This document shows, piece by piece, positions 34,001 to 46,113 of a stretch of 64,000 nucleotides of DNA (the first letter of the stretch is position 1; the number at the start of each line of letters is the position of its first letter). The DNA comes from Morchella semilibera. Taxonomy: Eukaryota > Ascomycota > Pezizomycetes > Pezizales > Morchellaceae. The position numbers were made by a program, and so were the translations under genes. The notes beneath the pieces are model-generated. The model did not search any database and was not told where the DNA came from. It saw only the letters and a program-made list of their open reading frames with translations. The DNA lies in contig WBVU01000009.1 in assembly GCA_009192285.1 (NCBI GenBank), positions 1,612,001-1,676,000 of the forward strand. The letters run 5' to 3'.

Positions 34001-37000
34001 TCAACTCCGAAATCTTCTCCATCAACTCCTTATGTTGGGTTGCTCCCCTGAGTTGATCCGCCTCCCGCTGTCTCTCCTGTGCCAACAACAACCTAGTCTC
34101 ATCAACAGTAGCCTTGGAATAATCGAGTTGTTGTTTCAGCCGTTTACTTTCCTGGAGACATAGCTCATACTGTACGTCTACAATCTCCTTCTCGCGTCTA
34201 AGATACTTGATGACCTCTCTCAAATCTTCGGTCTTCTTGTCCATTGCCTCATGCTCGGCAGAGTCATCCATCTCATCAGCTGTTGCGCGATTCTTCTGAA
34301 GAGTCGAAACCTGTACGGTAACATTATCAAGCTGGCCTAGCAAGATCTTATTCTGCTTGGCCAGGTCATCGCAACGTATCTTAACCTCGGAAAGTTCCTT
34401 CTCATAATTGTCCTTCTGTGCTTCCCAGCTCATCTCAGATGAGGAGAGCGTAGCCTTTGCGGACTCGGCTTCAACCCTAATCTGGTGGACCTCGGTCCTT
34501 AGTTGTGAGTATTCCTCACGAACTTGTTGAAGCGACCTGGCAGCATTGGCATGCTTGACAAGCTCTTGTTCATAGTTCTGTTGAGCGTCTTGAGCAATCT
34601 TGGCTTGGCTTCGCAGATCCTCCTGGTAAAATACAGCTGCCGCGTCCTTCTTCGTGAGATCTTCTTTGAGACCCTCGATCTGGGCTTGAAGAATTCTCTT
34701 CTCGTTCTCAAACTCGCGACCTTGCTCAACCTCCTTCTGTTGCAGTTGGGCAAGTTCCCGATTGGCGGATGAAAGTTCTGAAAGGGTATCCTCAAGTCTT
34801 TGCTCCAAGTCTTTAATCTTGGTCTATAAATGGGTTAGCATAATTCGGCACTGAAAGGTTTATCTTGTCTACCTGGTGTTCGGCAACTTGTTGCTCCATG
34901 CTCTCCCTATAAGCGTCATGAGTCTCATTCATGCTCTGCAGCTCCTCCTCGGCACCCTGGGCAATCTGTTTGTACTGCTCAACCTGGGTCTTAACGTTCT
35001 CCAACTCCTCCCGAGTAAACTCAAGCGCCTTCTTCAACTCGGCAACCTCAACCTGCAATTCTTGTTCCCTGATCTCCATGTCCTCATCCTCCTCCTCAGT
35101 TGGTGCAGGTGCATCTGGCTTTGGTTGGTAGGCCTGAAGTTTCTCCTCTGCTGTCTTCAGCTCAATGGTCAACTCGTTTACTCTGGTTTGTAGGTGGTCC
35201 TGACTGGTCTTTGCAGCAACAAGATTCTCTCTGGTAGCTGCCATTGCAGCATTGATTTCGTCAATCTTCTTCTGTGACTCTCTTGCGTCAATCTCCTTTC
35301 TAATGACAAGTTTCTTTGCCTCCTCGACCTCCTCGTTTAGTCTGCGCTTCGTTTGCTGGAGCTCATTCTCAATCTTCTCGGTCTGGCTCATGAGTCGTCT
35401 ACGGGTTTCCGAGTCGGCACGTTCCCGCTCACTCTGTATTGACTGGAGATTGGCAATAAGGCTATTTAGACGGGCACGCTCCTGTGTGAGTGCCTCATTG
35501 TCCTGAGCAAGACGCTGTTCAATATTCTTCCACAACGTCTTCTCGGCTTTAAGATTGGCATTCTCGGTTCGCATGCCCTCGATGAGAGATTTACAATCAA
35601 CGAGTTCCTCCGCAACCTGTTGAGTCTTGAGATCTTGTTTGGCCTGATTCTCACCCATACCACTAATGCGTGATCGAAGCTGGTCATTTTCCTCTTTCAA
35701 CATGTTGAAATTTCCATTAAGCATCTCATATCGCTCTATTATGAATAAAATTAGCACACAGCACCGTAGAAATAAACTTTATGGATAAAGACATACCAGT
35801 CGCCAACTCCAACTGTGAGTTTGCTCTAGCGTACTGCATGCCAAGCTCTGCCTTTTCGGCGGCTAATCGTCGAGCTTGTTCATTCAATGTATTGTGATTT
35901 TCCAAGGCTTCAGTCTTGAATTGGTCATATTGACTCTGGAGATCCCTGATAACCTCACCCAGATTAACTTGCGGAGCCTGGGAACCAGCATCAGACTCTG
36001 GGGCCTTTGGTGCCTCCTCTTCCTGTTGCTGGGCGGGGCCTTCTCTATTCTGTAGCATGCGTCTAAACATGTCACGTTCACGAAGGAATGACTGAGCTTT
36101 GGTACCAAGAGTCTTAAGTTCATCCTTTAGTCTCTCTACCACACTCTTGAGATGTACGATCTCCTGTCCCTCCCTGCCCGCCTCATTCTGCCTGCGCTGT
36201 TCCTCCTCTCTCTCCATCTTCTGGCCCAGTTCCCGAATACCTTTGAGAAGGTGCTCGTTCTGTTCCTGTAATTCCCTCACACCCCGGAATACGGTCAGCC
36301 TCTGCGAGATCAATCTATCTGTATCCGTGTCACTTCCTTCTGCCATTTCCCCGCTAACAATCTGCTCAAACACCCGGTTCTGTGCGACCGTCAATGGGTC
36401 GGCACCGGAATCCCGGTGCTCAATCTCAACAAGAAGGACCTGGACTTGGTTACTGAGGTCACGGAGTTGTTGGCGGAGAACAGCACTCTCCCGCTCATGC
36501 TCCGCAATCTTAACTTCTAGCCTCCTAGCCTCCTTCTTTGTCTTATCCTTCTCCTTTGCTGCATCCTCGCACAATAAACTCATATCAACTAGATCCTTCT
36601 GGAGTCTGTCATGTTCCTCTCTAAGTTCCTGAATCTCCGGTGCTTTGTGTTCCAGATCTTGCATCAAGTCGTTTATAGCTTCCTCCAACTTGGAATTCCT
36701 TCTCTTCTCCGCTTCAAAGCTAGCCTTCATGGCAGTATAGTCAGAGTAGAGCTGAGTGATAGAAAGTCCTGATTTTTGGAGTCTTGCAGCAGCTGGGGAA
36801 CCAAGGCCCCCAGGAGTGCCCATGGAAGAGCCAGGACGACGAGTAGGCGTTTGGCTCCCATTCATGCTTCCACGACGAGAACCAGCGCCATTATCGACGA
36901 TAAAGCCACCAGCAGCATAAGCCGAGAGCTCAGCCTCCAGTCGCTCCACCTGAACTTCCAACTCGGCAACTCTCCTCTCAGCCGCAAGTCGCTCGGTTTG

Positions 37001-38103
37001 TTCAGTTTCTGCTGCTGCACGAGCACGACCAAGCTCGATACTATCCTGTTCATGTCCCTGCTCGATAATTTGCTCTAATTCAGCAATTCGAGCTCTAGCC
37101 TTTTTATTAGACTGTTCAAATAGTTCGGCAAGCCTCTTTTGTGAATTCATTTCGTTGCTAAAGCTCTCCTCGCGCTGCAACTCTTGGTTTTGAAGTTCCT
37201 GCACCTTGGCTAAACCATCCTGGGCTTTCTTGCTGACCTCCTCAAATCGTTGTTTCAAGATTTCCATATTACGTTTGGTGCTACTATCCGAGGCCAAAGC
37301 ATCGTCCAGTTCCCGCTGAAGAGTGGCCACCTGGGCAGCCTTCTCTTTCCGGAACTTTTGAAATTCGCTAACCTTAGTATTGAGTTCGCCGCCGAGCCAT
37401 TCATTGGTTTTCTTGAGTAATTCGACTTCCTGGGCGAGGCTCTGCTCCCTGAATTTTGCAGTTGTTTGTGCGGATTGCGCCTGTTGCAATTGAGTTTCAA
37501 GAGCGCTAGCTTCGCGACGGGTCTCAATGGCTTTGGATTGTGCGGCAGCGTATTCATCCTGAAGACGGTCATAATCGGTTGACTTGCGGTCAAGAGCGTC
37601 GAGGGTGTCACGTTTGTCGGACTCTAGGGACTGAACACGTATTTTGAGAACACGGACCTCCTCATCGACGTCTGACCTCGAGGACTTATAGGCCGAGAAT
37701 TCTGCCTCTATTGAACTGCGTGCAGACTCTACAATTTTGTTAATAATTTCTTTTTCGTTGTCGATAGTTACTGGAGAATCAAACCTGAGGCACTGAGTTT
37801 CGCTCTTAAGTCCTGAGTTTCAGCCAAACTTGAATCCAGTTGGGTTTTCATAGCCTTGACCCTACTGTCGGACGTTCTTACAGCCTGTTCTAAGTTAACC
37901 TCGATATGTAGAGCTCTAGCGCGGAGCTCGTCATGTTGCCGTGACTTCTCGTCGAGTGATCTGAGTACGGAGGTAACATAATCTTCTGTGTTGTTGGCAA
38001 ATGAAGATATGACGTCCTCGGGCAACGAGAGGAAGTTTGCAAGGCGAGACACGTCGATCGCGCCGCCTCCGGGAGACGGAGACAGAACGTCGGCGGACGC
38101 CAT
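31010..38103 (-). CDS. MLP1: Nuclear-pore basket protein of the Mlp1/Mlp2/TPR family
   Basis: Seven exons: 37785-38103, 35797-37728, 34873-35735, 33884-34823, 33709-33824, 33274-33654 and 31010-33217; about 2252 aa. The protein is a long coiled coil from about residue 50 to 1500, as in the TPR/Mlp proteins that form the nuclear basket and control mRNA export and gene tethering. The N-terminus MASADVLSPSPGGGAIDVSR with SLPEDVISSFANNTEDYV is the conserved start. Exon 7 adds six about-20-residue repeats of the form AAIEAEVxRRxAxxPPPDNS (about 1560-1690), a further coiled coil, then a Gln/Met/Gly-rich tail with repeated MGQQQ. It ends in KRTRDDGTEEDPAAGKRARG, a likely nuclear signal. Length is above yeast Mlp1 (1875 aa). 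Promoter region shared with the Stu2 gene. Confidence 0.92.
31371..31500 (-). repeat. Coding minisatellite encoding MGQQQ/MGQPQ repeats in MLP1
   Basis: A 15-bp unit (CCCATTTGCTGCTGA and variants on the plus strand) is repeated about eight times and encodes tandem MGQQQ or MGQPQ near residue 2090-2130 of the pore protein. Near-identical neighbouring units suggest active slippage. Confidence 0.85.
32720..33090 (-). repeat. Six about-60-bp coding repeats in MLP1
   Basis: Consecutive units each encode a variant of AAIEAEVQRRLAxxPPPDNS. The six units differ at several codons, so the array is older than the MGQQQ minisatellite. Each unit pairs a short charged helix with a Pro-Pro-Pro-Asp turn. 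Confidence 0.85.
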
Positions 38104-39215
38104 TATTTAGGAAAGAGGAATATCACGGTTTGCACCAAACAGTGGATGCGTGATGGTGGCTACAGTAATCTAGGGAACGTGTACAAAGGGGTAGTCGGGT
38201 GCTGGGTTGACAGACTCGGGGGTTCGAAGGGTGTGTGTTGGGGGTTGAAAGAGAAGATGAGGGTAGAATGAATGAATGTGGTTGAACCGTGGGAGACGCG
38301 ACGGAGATGGAGTTAGGCAAGCAAGCAAGCAACGATCTCTTTTTCTTCTTGAATAGGTCTGGCTGTCCGGCTACGCGCAACAGGACATACACATACACAT
38401 ACACATGGAAGGACAGGAAATATGCCTTTGCTTTTTCACTTGACTTCCACGCACTTTCTCGCAGACGCACTCTCTCTCTAACTCACGCACAGAAGGAGAA
38501 GGGAGGGATCACCGATATTGAGTTGAAGGGAAAAGAAATACCGAGAAGGCTGACACTGTTAATTTGCGTGAAAGTCAATCAAGATACATGTACTTAGTCC
38601 ATTCCCCTGTCTATTAGAGTTACCCTACCTTTAAATGCTTTATCTTGGATGTGTTTAAAGAGGGAGATACAAAGTATAGATGATGTCTTGTGCCTCTAAT
38701 TATAATATACTCTATATAGACTCGTCGTGGATGTGCGTTACTCTTAGGTTCATTTTATGAAGCTGGAGCTACAGATTATCTACCAGGATTCAAATATGGA
38801 ATAGAATACCAGGTGACTTGCGCCATCCATGGCTGATGGTAAGTAAATGCTAGAAAATCATTATTTGCTATACAGACCAATGATTGTCTTATGGCGTGGT
38901 TGCCATGCCCTAGGCTTGGCATCCCCAGAGGCTGTTGTGCCTTTTTTCGTTGTTTTGGCATGCAACAACACTGAGAGTGTCAAGTGTCTTCAGCCAACCG
39001 CCGCCTTGTCACGACTTCCGCAAATTAGCATTCTTTGAATAGATACAACCAAGGCTGTCATCTACTATCCACTCACTCATTTTTTCTTGAACCCTTCATC
39101 TACCTCTTGTGAGCCCCTCTTCCAACCCAACCCAGCCCAACCCCCACCATCACCCCCTACTAGCACTCCCGTCCCTATCTTGCTACTAAATTACTCCGCC
39201 TAGAAACCTACAAAC
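38104..39215. other. Divergent promoter region of MLP1 and Stu2
   Basis: 1.1 kb. A CACATA microsatellite lies at about 38386-38408, and pyrimidine tracts precede the Stu2 start. No gene seen. Confidence 0.6.
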
Positions 39216-41970
39216 ATGGCCGAAGAGGAACCAGACTACTCAAGCATCCCCCTCACTGACCGCGCCGTCCACAAGATATGGAAAGTCCGTAAGGGCGCTT
39301 ATGAAGAAGCTGCCGCGTGAGTTTGCTATCTTTCCCCATCTTACCCACTGTGTAACTTGGTGCTGAAACTACCCCACAGTGACTTCGCAAAGTCGCCAGA
39401 CGAGAGTGACCCATGCTTTCAACCCTGGTTACACGACTCAGGACTATGGACCAAGGTAGTACTAGACTCCAACGTTGCTGCACAGCAGGAAGGTATTGCT
39501 GCGTTGTGTGCGTTTTTACAATACGGTGGAATCAATGCCTGTTTACGGTACGGACTTGTATCGCAGAGGTATCCCCATTCATAGCTCTAAGCTGACAGAT
39601 ACAGGACACGGTCACACACAATTAGCCCTCTCGTTGAAAAAGGTTTATCATCCACTCGTGCCGCTACGAAAGAAAAGTCCCTCGAGGCTCTCCTTCTCTA
39701 TGTAGAGCTTGACACCCCCGCTCCAGTGATGGAATCACTGATCCCCTTTCTATCACACAAAATGCCAAAAATCATCGCCGCAACTTTAACCGCCATAACC
39801 GGGATTTACGCAGCTTATGGTGCGCGCACTGTTGATCCCAAACCAGTACTCAAGCTTCTCCCCAATGCCTTTGCGCACGCAGATAAAAATGTCAGAGCAG
39901 AGGCTACCAAGCTTGCAATAGAGCTGTATAAGTGGCTTAAGGATGCGATCAAGCCTATGTTCTTCAATGACCTGAAGCCAGCACAACAAAAGGATCTAGA
40001 TGAGGCATTTGAGAAGGTTAAGGATGAATCACCGAAGCAGGAGAGGTTATTACGATCGCAACAATCTGCAGGTGTACAGGAAGAAGTAGTTGAAGATGAG
40101 GTCGAGGTTGATGCCTTTGATTTGGCCGAGCCAGTAGATGTTCTTGCCAAGATGCCGCCGGAATTTGACGAGCAAGTTAGTTCTACCAAGTGGAAGGAGA
40201 GAAAGGACGCGCTGGAAGCTCTCCAGGTTTTGATTAACGTACCAAGGATTAAAGACGGCGATTTCAACGAAATTGTACGGGCATTGGCTAAGTGTATGAA
40301 GGACGCCAACGTTGCTGTAGTAACTGTGGCAGCAAACTGTATTGAATTGCTAGCGAATGGTTTGAGAAAAGGGTTTGCCAAACACAAGCAGACCGTACTA
40401 TCACCCATCTTGGAAAGGTTGAAAGAGAAGAAACAGAGTGTGATTGATGCTCTTGCCAAAGCTTTAGATGCAGTTTTTGGAGCGGTATGTGGTATTCTTC
40501 AAAGTTCTAGCAGTATTTTACTGACAATTCTTTTTAGACCTCTCTTACAGATATTCTTGAAGATATCCTAGAGTACCTTAAACACAAGAATCCTAACGTC
40601 AAACTTGAGACTTTACGATTTTTGATCCGATGCCTTCGTGTCACCCGGGAGTTTCCTTCAAAACCGGAATGCAAAAGTATCGCTGAAAGCTCAGCCAAGC
40701 TGTTAAGCGATACTAGTGGTCCTGTCCGTGATGGTGCGGCTGAATCCATGGGCACACTTATGAAAATTATCGGAGAGCGAGCGATGAACCCATTCTTAGA
40801 TGGTCTCGATGATATCCGAAAGGCCAAAATAAAGGAATTTTTTGAGACAGCTGAAGTAAAAGCGAAGGAGAAGCCGAAGCCTGTTGCACCTCCCCCGCCA
40901 CCACCCGCTGCTGCAAAAGCCCCTGCAAAGAAAGTTCTCAAGCCTGGGGCTAAGCCTGTCAAAAAAATTGCTCCACCCTCCCAGTACGCCCAGGAGCCTG
41001 CAAAGCCTAGTGAGGCCCCTCGCGCAGTTCCGGCAAGTAAGCTGGCTCCAAAATCTGGACTTAAATTGCAAAAGAAGCCTGCCGCGGCTGGAGCCGGAAG
41101 TTCACTAGCTTCTCCAAGACGCGTAGCGCCGCCCAGGGAGCCGACCCCAGATGAAGAGCCAGCGCCACCACCACCAAAGACTGCTCTTAGAGGACTCGCA
41201 AGCAGACAACTATCACGGGAGCAGCCCGTGGCCCCTGGACTAGGAGCCGCTGAGAAGGCTGAGCTTGAGGAACTCCGAGCGGATAAAGAACGATGGGCTA
41301 GGCAGCTGCAAGAGGATAAATCTGAAAAGGCACGATTGTTGCAAGAGATCAACGATCTGCAGCTGCAGGTACGCATTTTCGTAACTACCACCACAAAAAA
41401 ACCCTTACTTGAAACGCTACGTGAAATAGGTGCTGATCTTTTTATTTGAATGATTAGAATGCTCAACTCATTGAGGAGCACACACGTGATAACCTCTCCA
41501 TTCGTGCCAAGGAAGCGCAGCTTGTTCGTTCCCGTGCCGACGCCGAAACTGCAGAAGCTCAGGTACAGAAGCAGCAACGTGAAATTGAGCGCCTCAAGCG
41601 AGAGCTTGCGCGCGCGGTCCGACCTACTTCACCGGCGCCTACAGATATTTCTGAACATCTGTATGGCCGTGAGTCAAGCCTTGGAAGCTATGGTGGTCAT
41701 ATGGGACGGAGCGGATTAGATACCAACAGGCACAGCTTTCAATCTACATTCTCTACAGAAGATAGTCATAATGGTGGAGGGTCGATAGGCACCACCAGAG
41801 ACAGGATGAGTCCAAATCACCAGCAGGAGAGTGGCAGGACTAGCGCCGCAGGGAGCAGCACAGACAATATTGAAAGCTGGAAGAGAGCTGCTGAGGTTAC
41901 CAGCCAGTTGAAGCTCAGAATCGAGCAGATGAAGGCTAAACAGGGATTAGCGTCCAGAGGGCAGAGGTAA
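39216..41970 (+). CDS. STU2: Stu2/Alp14/XMAP215-family microtubule polymerase with TOG domains
   Basis: Exons 39216-39316, 39380-39547, 39605-40484, 40538-41368 and 41458-41970; about 830 aa, the fungal size (two TOG domains). TOG1 spans about residues 10-235, starting MAEEEPDYSSIPLTDRAVHK and WKVRKGAYEEAA. TOG2 spans about 270-510 (STKWKERKDALEALQVL, KHKNPNVKLETLRFLIRCL). TOG domains bind curved tubulin dimers, so the protein speeds plus-end growth and works at kinetochores and spindle poles. A basic Pro/Ala/Lys linker (about 525-610, many PAKK and KPV) would bind the microtubule lattice. A coiled coil (about 620-715) mediates dimerisation, followed by a Ser/Gly-rich region and a C-terminal helix RAAEVTSQLKLRIEQMKAK. 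Shares its 5' region with MLP1. Confidence 0.93.
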
Positions 41971-44864
41971 ACCGGCATGTGATACTAAGGGGATGGGAGA
42001 AATAGCAGCGAATGGATTATGGCTGCTGTGGGTAGCATTTTCCGGTTTGTGTTTCGCGTCTGTATTTTTCTTTTTTCTTTTTTGTTAGAGGCGAACTATG
42101 TCCAACAGCTCTTATAACTTTTTAACACAGTGATTCTTATCCTTAGTTTTTTTTCTTTCCTTTAAAAGCTATTGGCAGGTTCATATATATCTTGCAAATA
42201 ACTTTGTTTCCTTGTTTCCTTTTCTTTCTTGCGCCTGGACTGGGCTACGGTGAAGGGGTCTTTTTTCCGGGGTGTTATTTTGCGTGTATTTTTTTCCTCT
42301 ATATTTTGCATGCAGGTCTGATTAATCAAGGTTTTGTTTCCGGAATTCAAGGTTGTTGTGGTAAAGATAAAATCGAATCGAGGTCTTGCTGAGAGGGGGG
42401 CAAATGATGTTTCCACTGATCTGGCCTCGTACCCACCTGTCCCTTGCGAGCATGAGCTTGCTTATTACATGTACTTACCACGGGAAGGGCTGACACTGCA
42501 AATGTTAGGTTCATGGGATATCACTCGGTTAACCTTTTGTGATGTGATGAACATACTCCCTCTTCCACGATGCAATGCTGGCGAAGAACAAATACCGTAG
42601 TCTCATTCATAGATCCTATTGGTATTTCTTTGGAAGTGCTAAAATATTAGTCGCACTAATATAGGGGATGGGCATGAGACTAGAGCTTTCGGTTCAATCG
42701 TGACGTTTGTATGTATGTACATGGAGTTTGCGGTAGCAATACTGTTGAACGCTTTGTTACTGTTGAACGTTTTGTTACATGTGTAGTACATGTAATTTAC
42801 GGTATCAATTTTACTCCCCTTCCTGGTACATACATGTACATACTACAGTTGTAGCCAACAACCCGCCCTGCCGCCGGCCTTGCCAAGCTAGCGCCAAAAC
42901 TGCAGCCAAAACTGCAAAGACAACAATTTCTGTCACTGGGGTTTGCCCGAGCGGTATAGAGTTTGCACTCTGATCAACGCCGCTCGGGTTCAACCCCCAC
43001 TAACTTCTCGTAAAATCTAGAAGCTGCCCCGGGTGGGGGCGTAAGTCTCGGGGTTTGACACCCCCTATTACTAACATAGGAAAAGCTGCCCCTTAGTGGA
43101 GGCGTAAGTCTTTTGTTGTAGGGATATATTTTTTTCTCCCCCCCCCTCCCCCCTCCCTCTTCTTTGCGACTGCTGGGTACATGTAGACTACATGGCCGCC
43201 AAACGAGGACACCGTAGGGGCGGGATCGGTGTGGTGGCCACGAGGACGAGCTTCCTTGTGCGCTGAGAAGCGGAGAGATGTAGAGAGACGCCGATGAGCG
43301 CGCCGCCTGTTCAAAGTTTGCCCGGCCATGCGTCTTCCCCCCACTAATGTATGTTGATGGGCGCAATGCAGTCTCCACACGTAAAGAGTGAGACAGCCCC
43401 GCCCGCCCAAATTAGAGGGGCAGGTCCTATGGTGGCTACATGTAGCCGGCACCAGGGAAGGGGACGGACGTACTACATGTAGAACTCTACATGTACTTTG
43501 TATGGGGCTATACTTTACATGTAGCATACATGTACTTATGTATGTAGTACCCACCAAATGCGTAGCGTCATTATGTATACTCTTGATAATACAGTTTCTC
43601 CCTCTCTCTTTTTTTTTTTTTCTTTTTAAGTCTTGTCTGGCTGCCTGTAATTAACGAATTAAAAAAAAAAAAAAAAAAAAAATCAACCGGCCCGTCCATT
43701 ACGGCCTCCTTCATTGGCCATCACTCGGTGCCAAGAAATCCTTGCAGGGTTACATGTAGTTAGGACCGGCTCCTGCCTCTGGAGGGGGGGTTGGGCCTAA
43801 ATCGGCGCTTGGTGGTTTGGTCGCTGTGTACCAGGTACATGTAGTTAGATGTAGCTGCATGTAGGTACAAGTAGGTAGTGTATGTAGCTTGGGAGTGCGG
43901 GGCGCGATACGTGCGAGTGATAGTACATGACCAACCAACAGCAGAACAGCAAAAGCCGTTATATAAAAAATTGCCTTATCTCCCAGCACTCAACGTCCGA
44001 TCTAATCTACGGAGAGGAGGGGAGGGGAGGGCTAGCTAGCCCCAGCTAGACGTATCCCGAGAGGCGCACACCCGGCCGTCTCTCCTCGCCACAGGGCACA
44101 GAAAGTGGGGGGGGGGGTGCGGGAGAACATACAGTGCTGCCAATTGCAAACAATAGGCAAGGCATGAGCAACCCGGTGGGAAACTCGGCAGAGCAGGATT
44201 AAGATCCACGAGGGGGGGGGTAGCGGGTATGACAGTATCATACATGTATGTATGTACTGCTTTTTTTTTTTCGCCGCCGCCGCTGTAGCTGCCAGAGTAT
44301 GTGCAGCCATGTACATGTAGCTACATGGAAAAAAAAAACGGTCCACCAGGACCGAAACTACACCGTACTCCCCATGCGTGGGTACCTACATGTACTTCAC
44401 CTCTGCGACCATGTCCTCCCCACAGCCCAACGCATGGACGTAGTACATACATGTAGTCGCTCTTTTTGCCTGTTCCGATCCGGTCTGTATATCTTAGAGG
44501 GGATTCTGGAGACCCGGAGAGGCCATATTATGCTACATAACCTCACACAACATAGGCTACTACAGATATAACTCAAAATAATAGTCAGACTCCTAGACTG
44601 TAGTAAGTGTTGTCTAGGCAGGATAGTCAATGGCTGACCTGAACTGCTCTTGCGTTTACTAGAGAATGTGCTATTTTGTGTCAAATTTCGGGGATTCCTG
44701 TTTGGTTCTTTGATATTACTTTTCACTTGTTCTGTCACTTTTGAATACAGAGTCTTCTCCGTTATCTTTATTTTACCTTTTAACTACATCACATGTTCCT
44801 ATTTTCTACTTGACCCTACAGCCAAGTCAAGAGCCCTCCCTCTCCTAAATTCCCTAATCCGACT
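41971..44864. other. Intergenic, 2.9 kb, rich in TACATGTA palindromes
   Basis: Between convergent Stu2 and the aldo/keto reductase. Very frequent TACATGTA and ACATGTAG motifs (42.7-44.5 kb), an A23 run near 43660, a G-run near 44108 and the tRNA-like/duplicated block at 42938-43111. No gene supported. Confidence 0.55.
42938..43111 (+). repeat. tRNA-like nested foldback followed by a two-copy about-62-bp tandem repeat
   Basis: Nested inverted repeats: GGGGTT (42938) with AACCCC (42992), CCCGAGCGG (42946) with CCGCTCGGG (42980), and inside them AGAGT with ACTCT. TGCCCGAGCGG resembles a tRNA A box and GGTTCAACCCC matches a B box, but D- and T-stems do not form, so it is not a working tRNA. The stretch from the B box through GGGGGCGTAAGTCT (about 42987-43048) is repeated, diverged, at 43050-43111. 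Could be a relic of a tRNA-derived retroposon. Confidence 0.5.
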
Positions 44865-46113
44865 CTAAGGGTTTATCAAAATCCCAACCGGCACCTTCGG
44901 CCTATATGGCTCCTCCAGATACTTCGCCTCCTCCTCCGTCAGCTTAAACGCCAGCGCCTTCACCGCCTCCTGGATCCTTTCCACACTCCCGAGCCCCAGG
45001 ATGGGGTTTGCGCCCTTCTTCAGCACCCATGCCGTAGCAACAGTCGCCATACTGACGCCATGCTTCTTTGCAATCTCCTCCACGCGGGCCACAATCTGCT
45101 GGTCGACCTCGGACTCGGCTTTGCGGCTGACCTTCAGGAACTGGTCGGTGGATTCGCGCAATGTGTCGCGGTTGTCCCATGCGCGGGTGAGCACGCCACG
45201 GGCGAGCGGCGACCAGGGGATGAGTCCCACGCCGGTGGCTTCGCAGTAGGGGATCATTTCGCGCTCCTCTTCACGGTACTGTGTAGGGGATTAGTTTCTT
45301 GGAGATAGGTGAGATGAGATGGGGTGGGGTTGGGTACGTACGATGAGGTTATAGAAGTTTTGCATGGAGATGAACTTTGTCCAGTGGTTCTTCTCGGCGA
45401 TGTTCTGGAGCATTTGGAATTCCCAGGTGAACATGGATGAGGCGCCGATGTAGCGTACCTTGCCGCTCTGAACAACGTCGTGGAGGGCCTTCATGATCTC
45501 CTCCTTGGGGACCTCTCTATCCAGCCTGTAGTTACGTTCGGACATACATGTCAGTCTCCCTCTAGCAGAACAACCGCCGTTGGCAGCACCGGAACCGGAG
45601 CAATGACTTACCGGTGGATCTGCAGTACATCAATATACGTGCCCAGTCTCTCTACACTGGCATCTACCGCATCTAGAATATGTTTCCTCGAGAGCCCCTT
45701 GCAATTGGCCCACTCCTTCCCATCCTTGGCGTCTGAAAACCTGGTGTCGAAGTTATCTGGTACGCCAAAATAGCACTTTGACAGGATGACGAGCTGCTTC
45801 CGCGGGATTTTGTACTTTTCGATCGCCTTGCCGATGATTCGCTCGCTGGCGCCATGGGAGTAGATGTCTGCCGTGTCCCAGGTGTTGATGCCGGCGTCCC
45901 AGGCCGCCTTGAGTAGTGGGAGAGATTCCTCTTCGTTCTTCACCCAGCCAGCCCATACGGGGTCGCCGTAGGACATGGTGCCGAGAATGATTCGGGAGGT
46001 ACGGAGACCGCTGTTACCGATTCTAGAGGGATGTTAGTGGAAGGGGAACTGAACTGGGGGGGAAGGGCGTGGTGGGTGAGTGAGAGAGGGAGTAAGTACC
46101 TTGCGTATTCCAT
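44865..46113 (-). CDS. Aldo/keto reductase (voltage-gated K-channel beta / aryl-alcohol dehydrogenase-like group)
   Basis: Exons 46100-46113 (14 nt), 45612-46022, 45342-45525 and 44865-45278; about 340 aa, the standard length. An NADPH-dependent oxidoreductase with the TIM-barrel layout: WDTADIYSHGASE holds the catalytic Asp/Tyr, VILSKCYF the catalytic Lys, and LQIHRLDREVPKEE the His region. KVRYIGASSMFTWEF, ISMQNFYNLI, IPWSPLARGVLT and ILGLGSVERIQEA form the later barrel and cofactor-binding loops. The fungal group is often annotated as versiconal hemiacetal acetate reductase-like, but no polyketide cluster surrounds this gene, so general aldehyde reduction is more likely. The start MEYAR IGNSGLRTSRIILG needs the short first exon; TATA-like TATATAGCC is present about 130 bases upstream on the gene's side. 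Confidence 0.92.

Noticed and set aside
40534-41577. 347-codon minus-strand Ser-rich frame
   Set aside because: Antisense to the basic linker and coiled coil of the Stu2 gene.
42938-43010. A functional tRNA gene
   Set aside because: A- and B-box-like words exist, but the acceptor, D and T stems cannot pair properly, so a working tRNA is not supported.
44865-46113. A secondary-metabolite cluster around the aldo/keto reductase
   Set aside because: Neighbours are housekeeping genes several kb away; no synthase, transporter or regulator is present.
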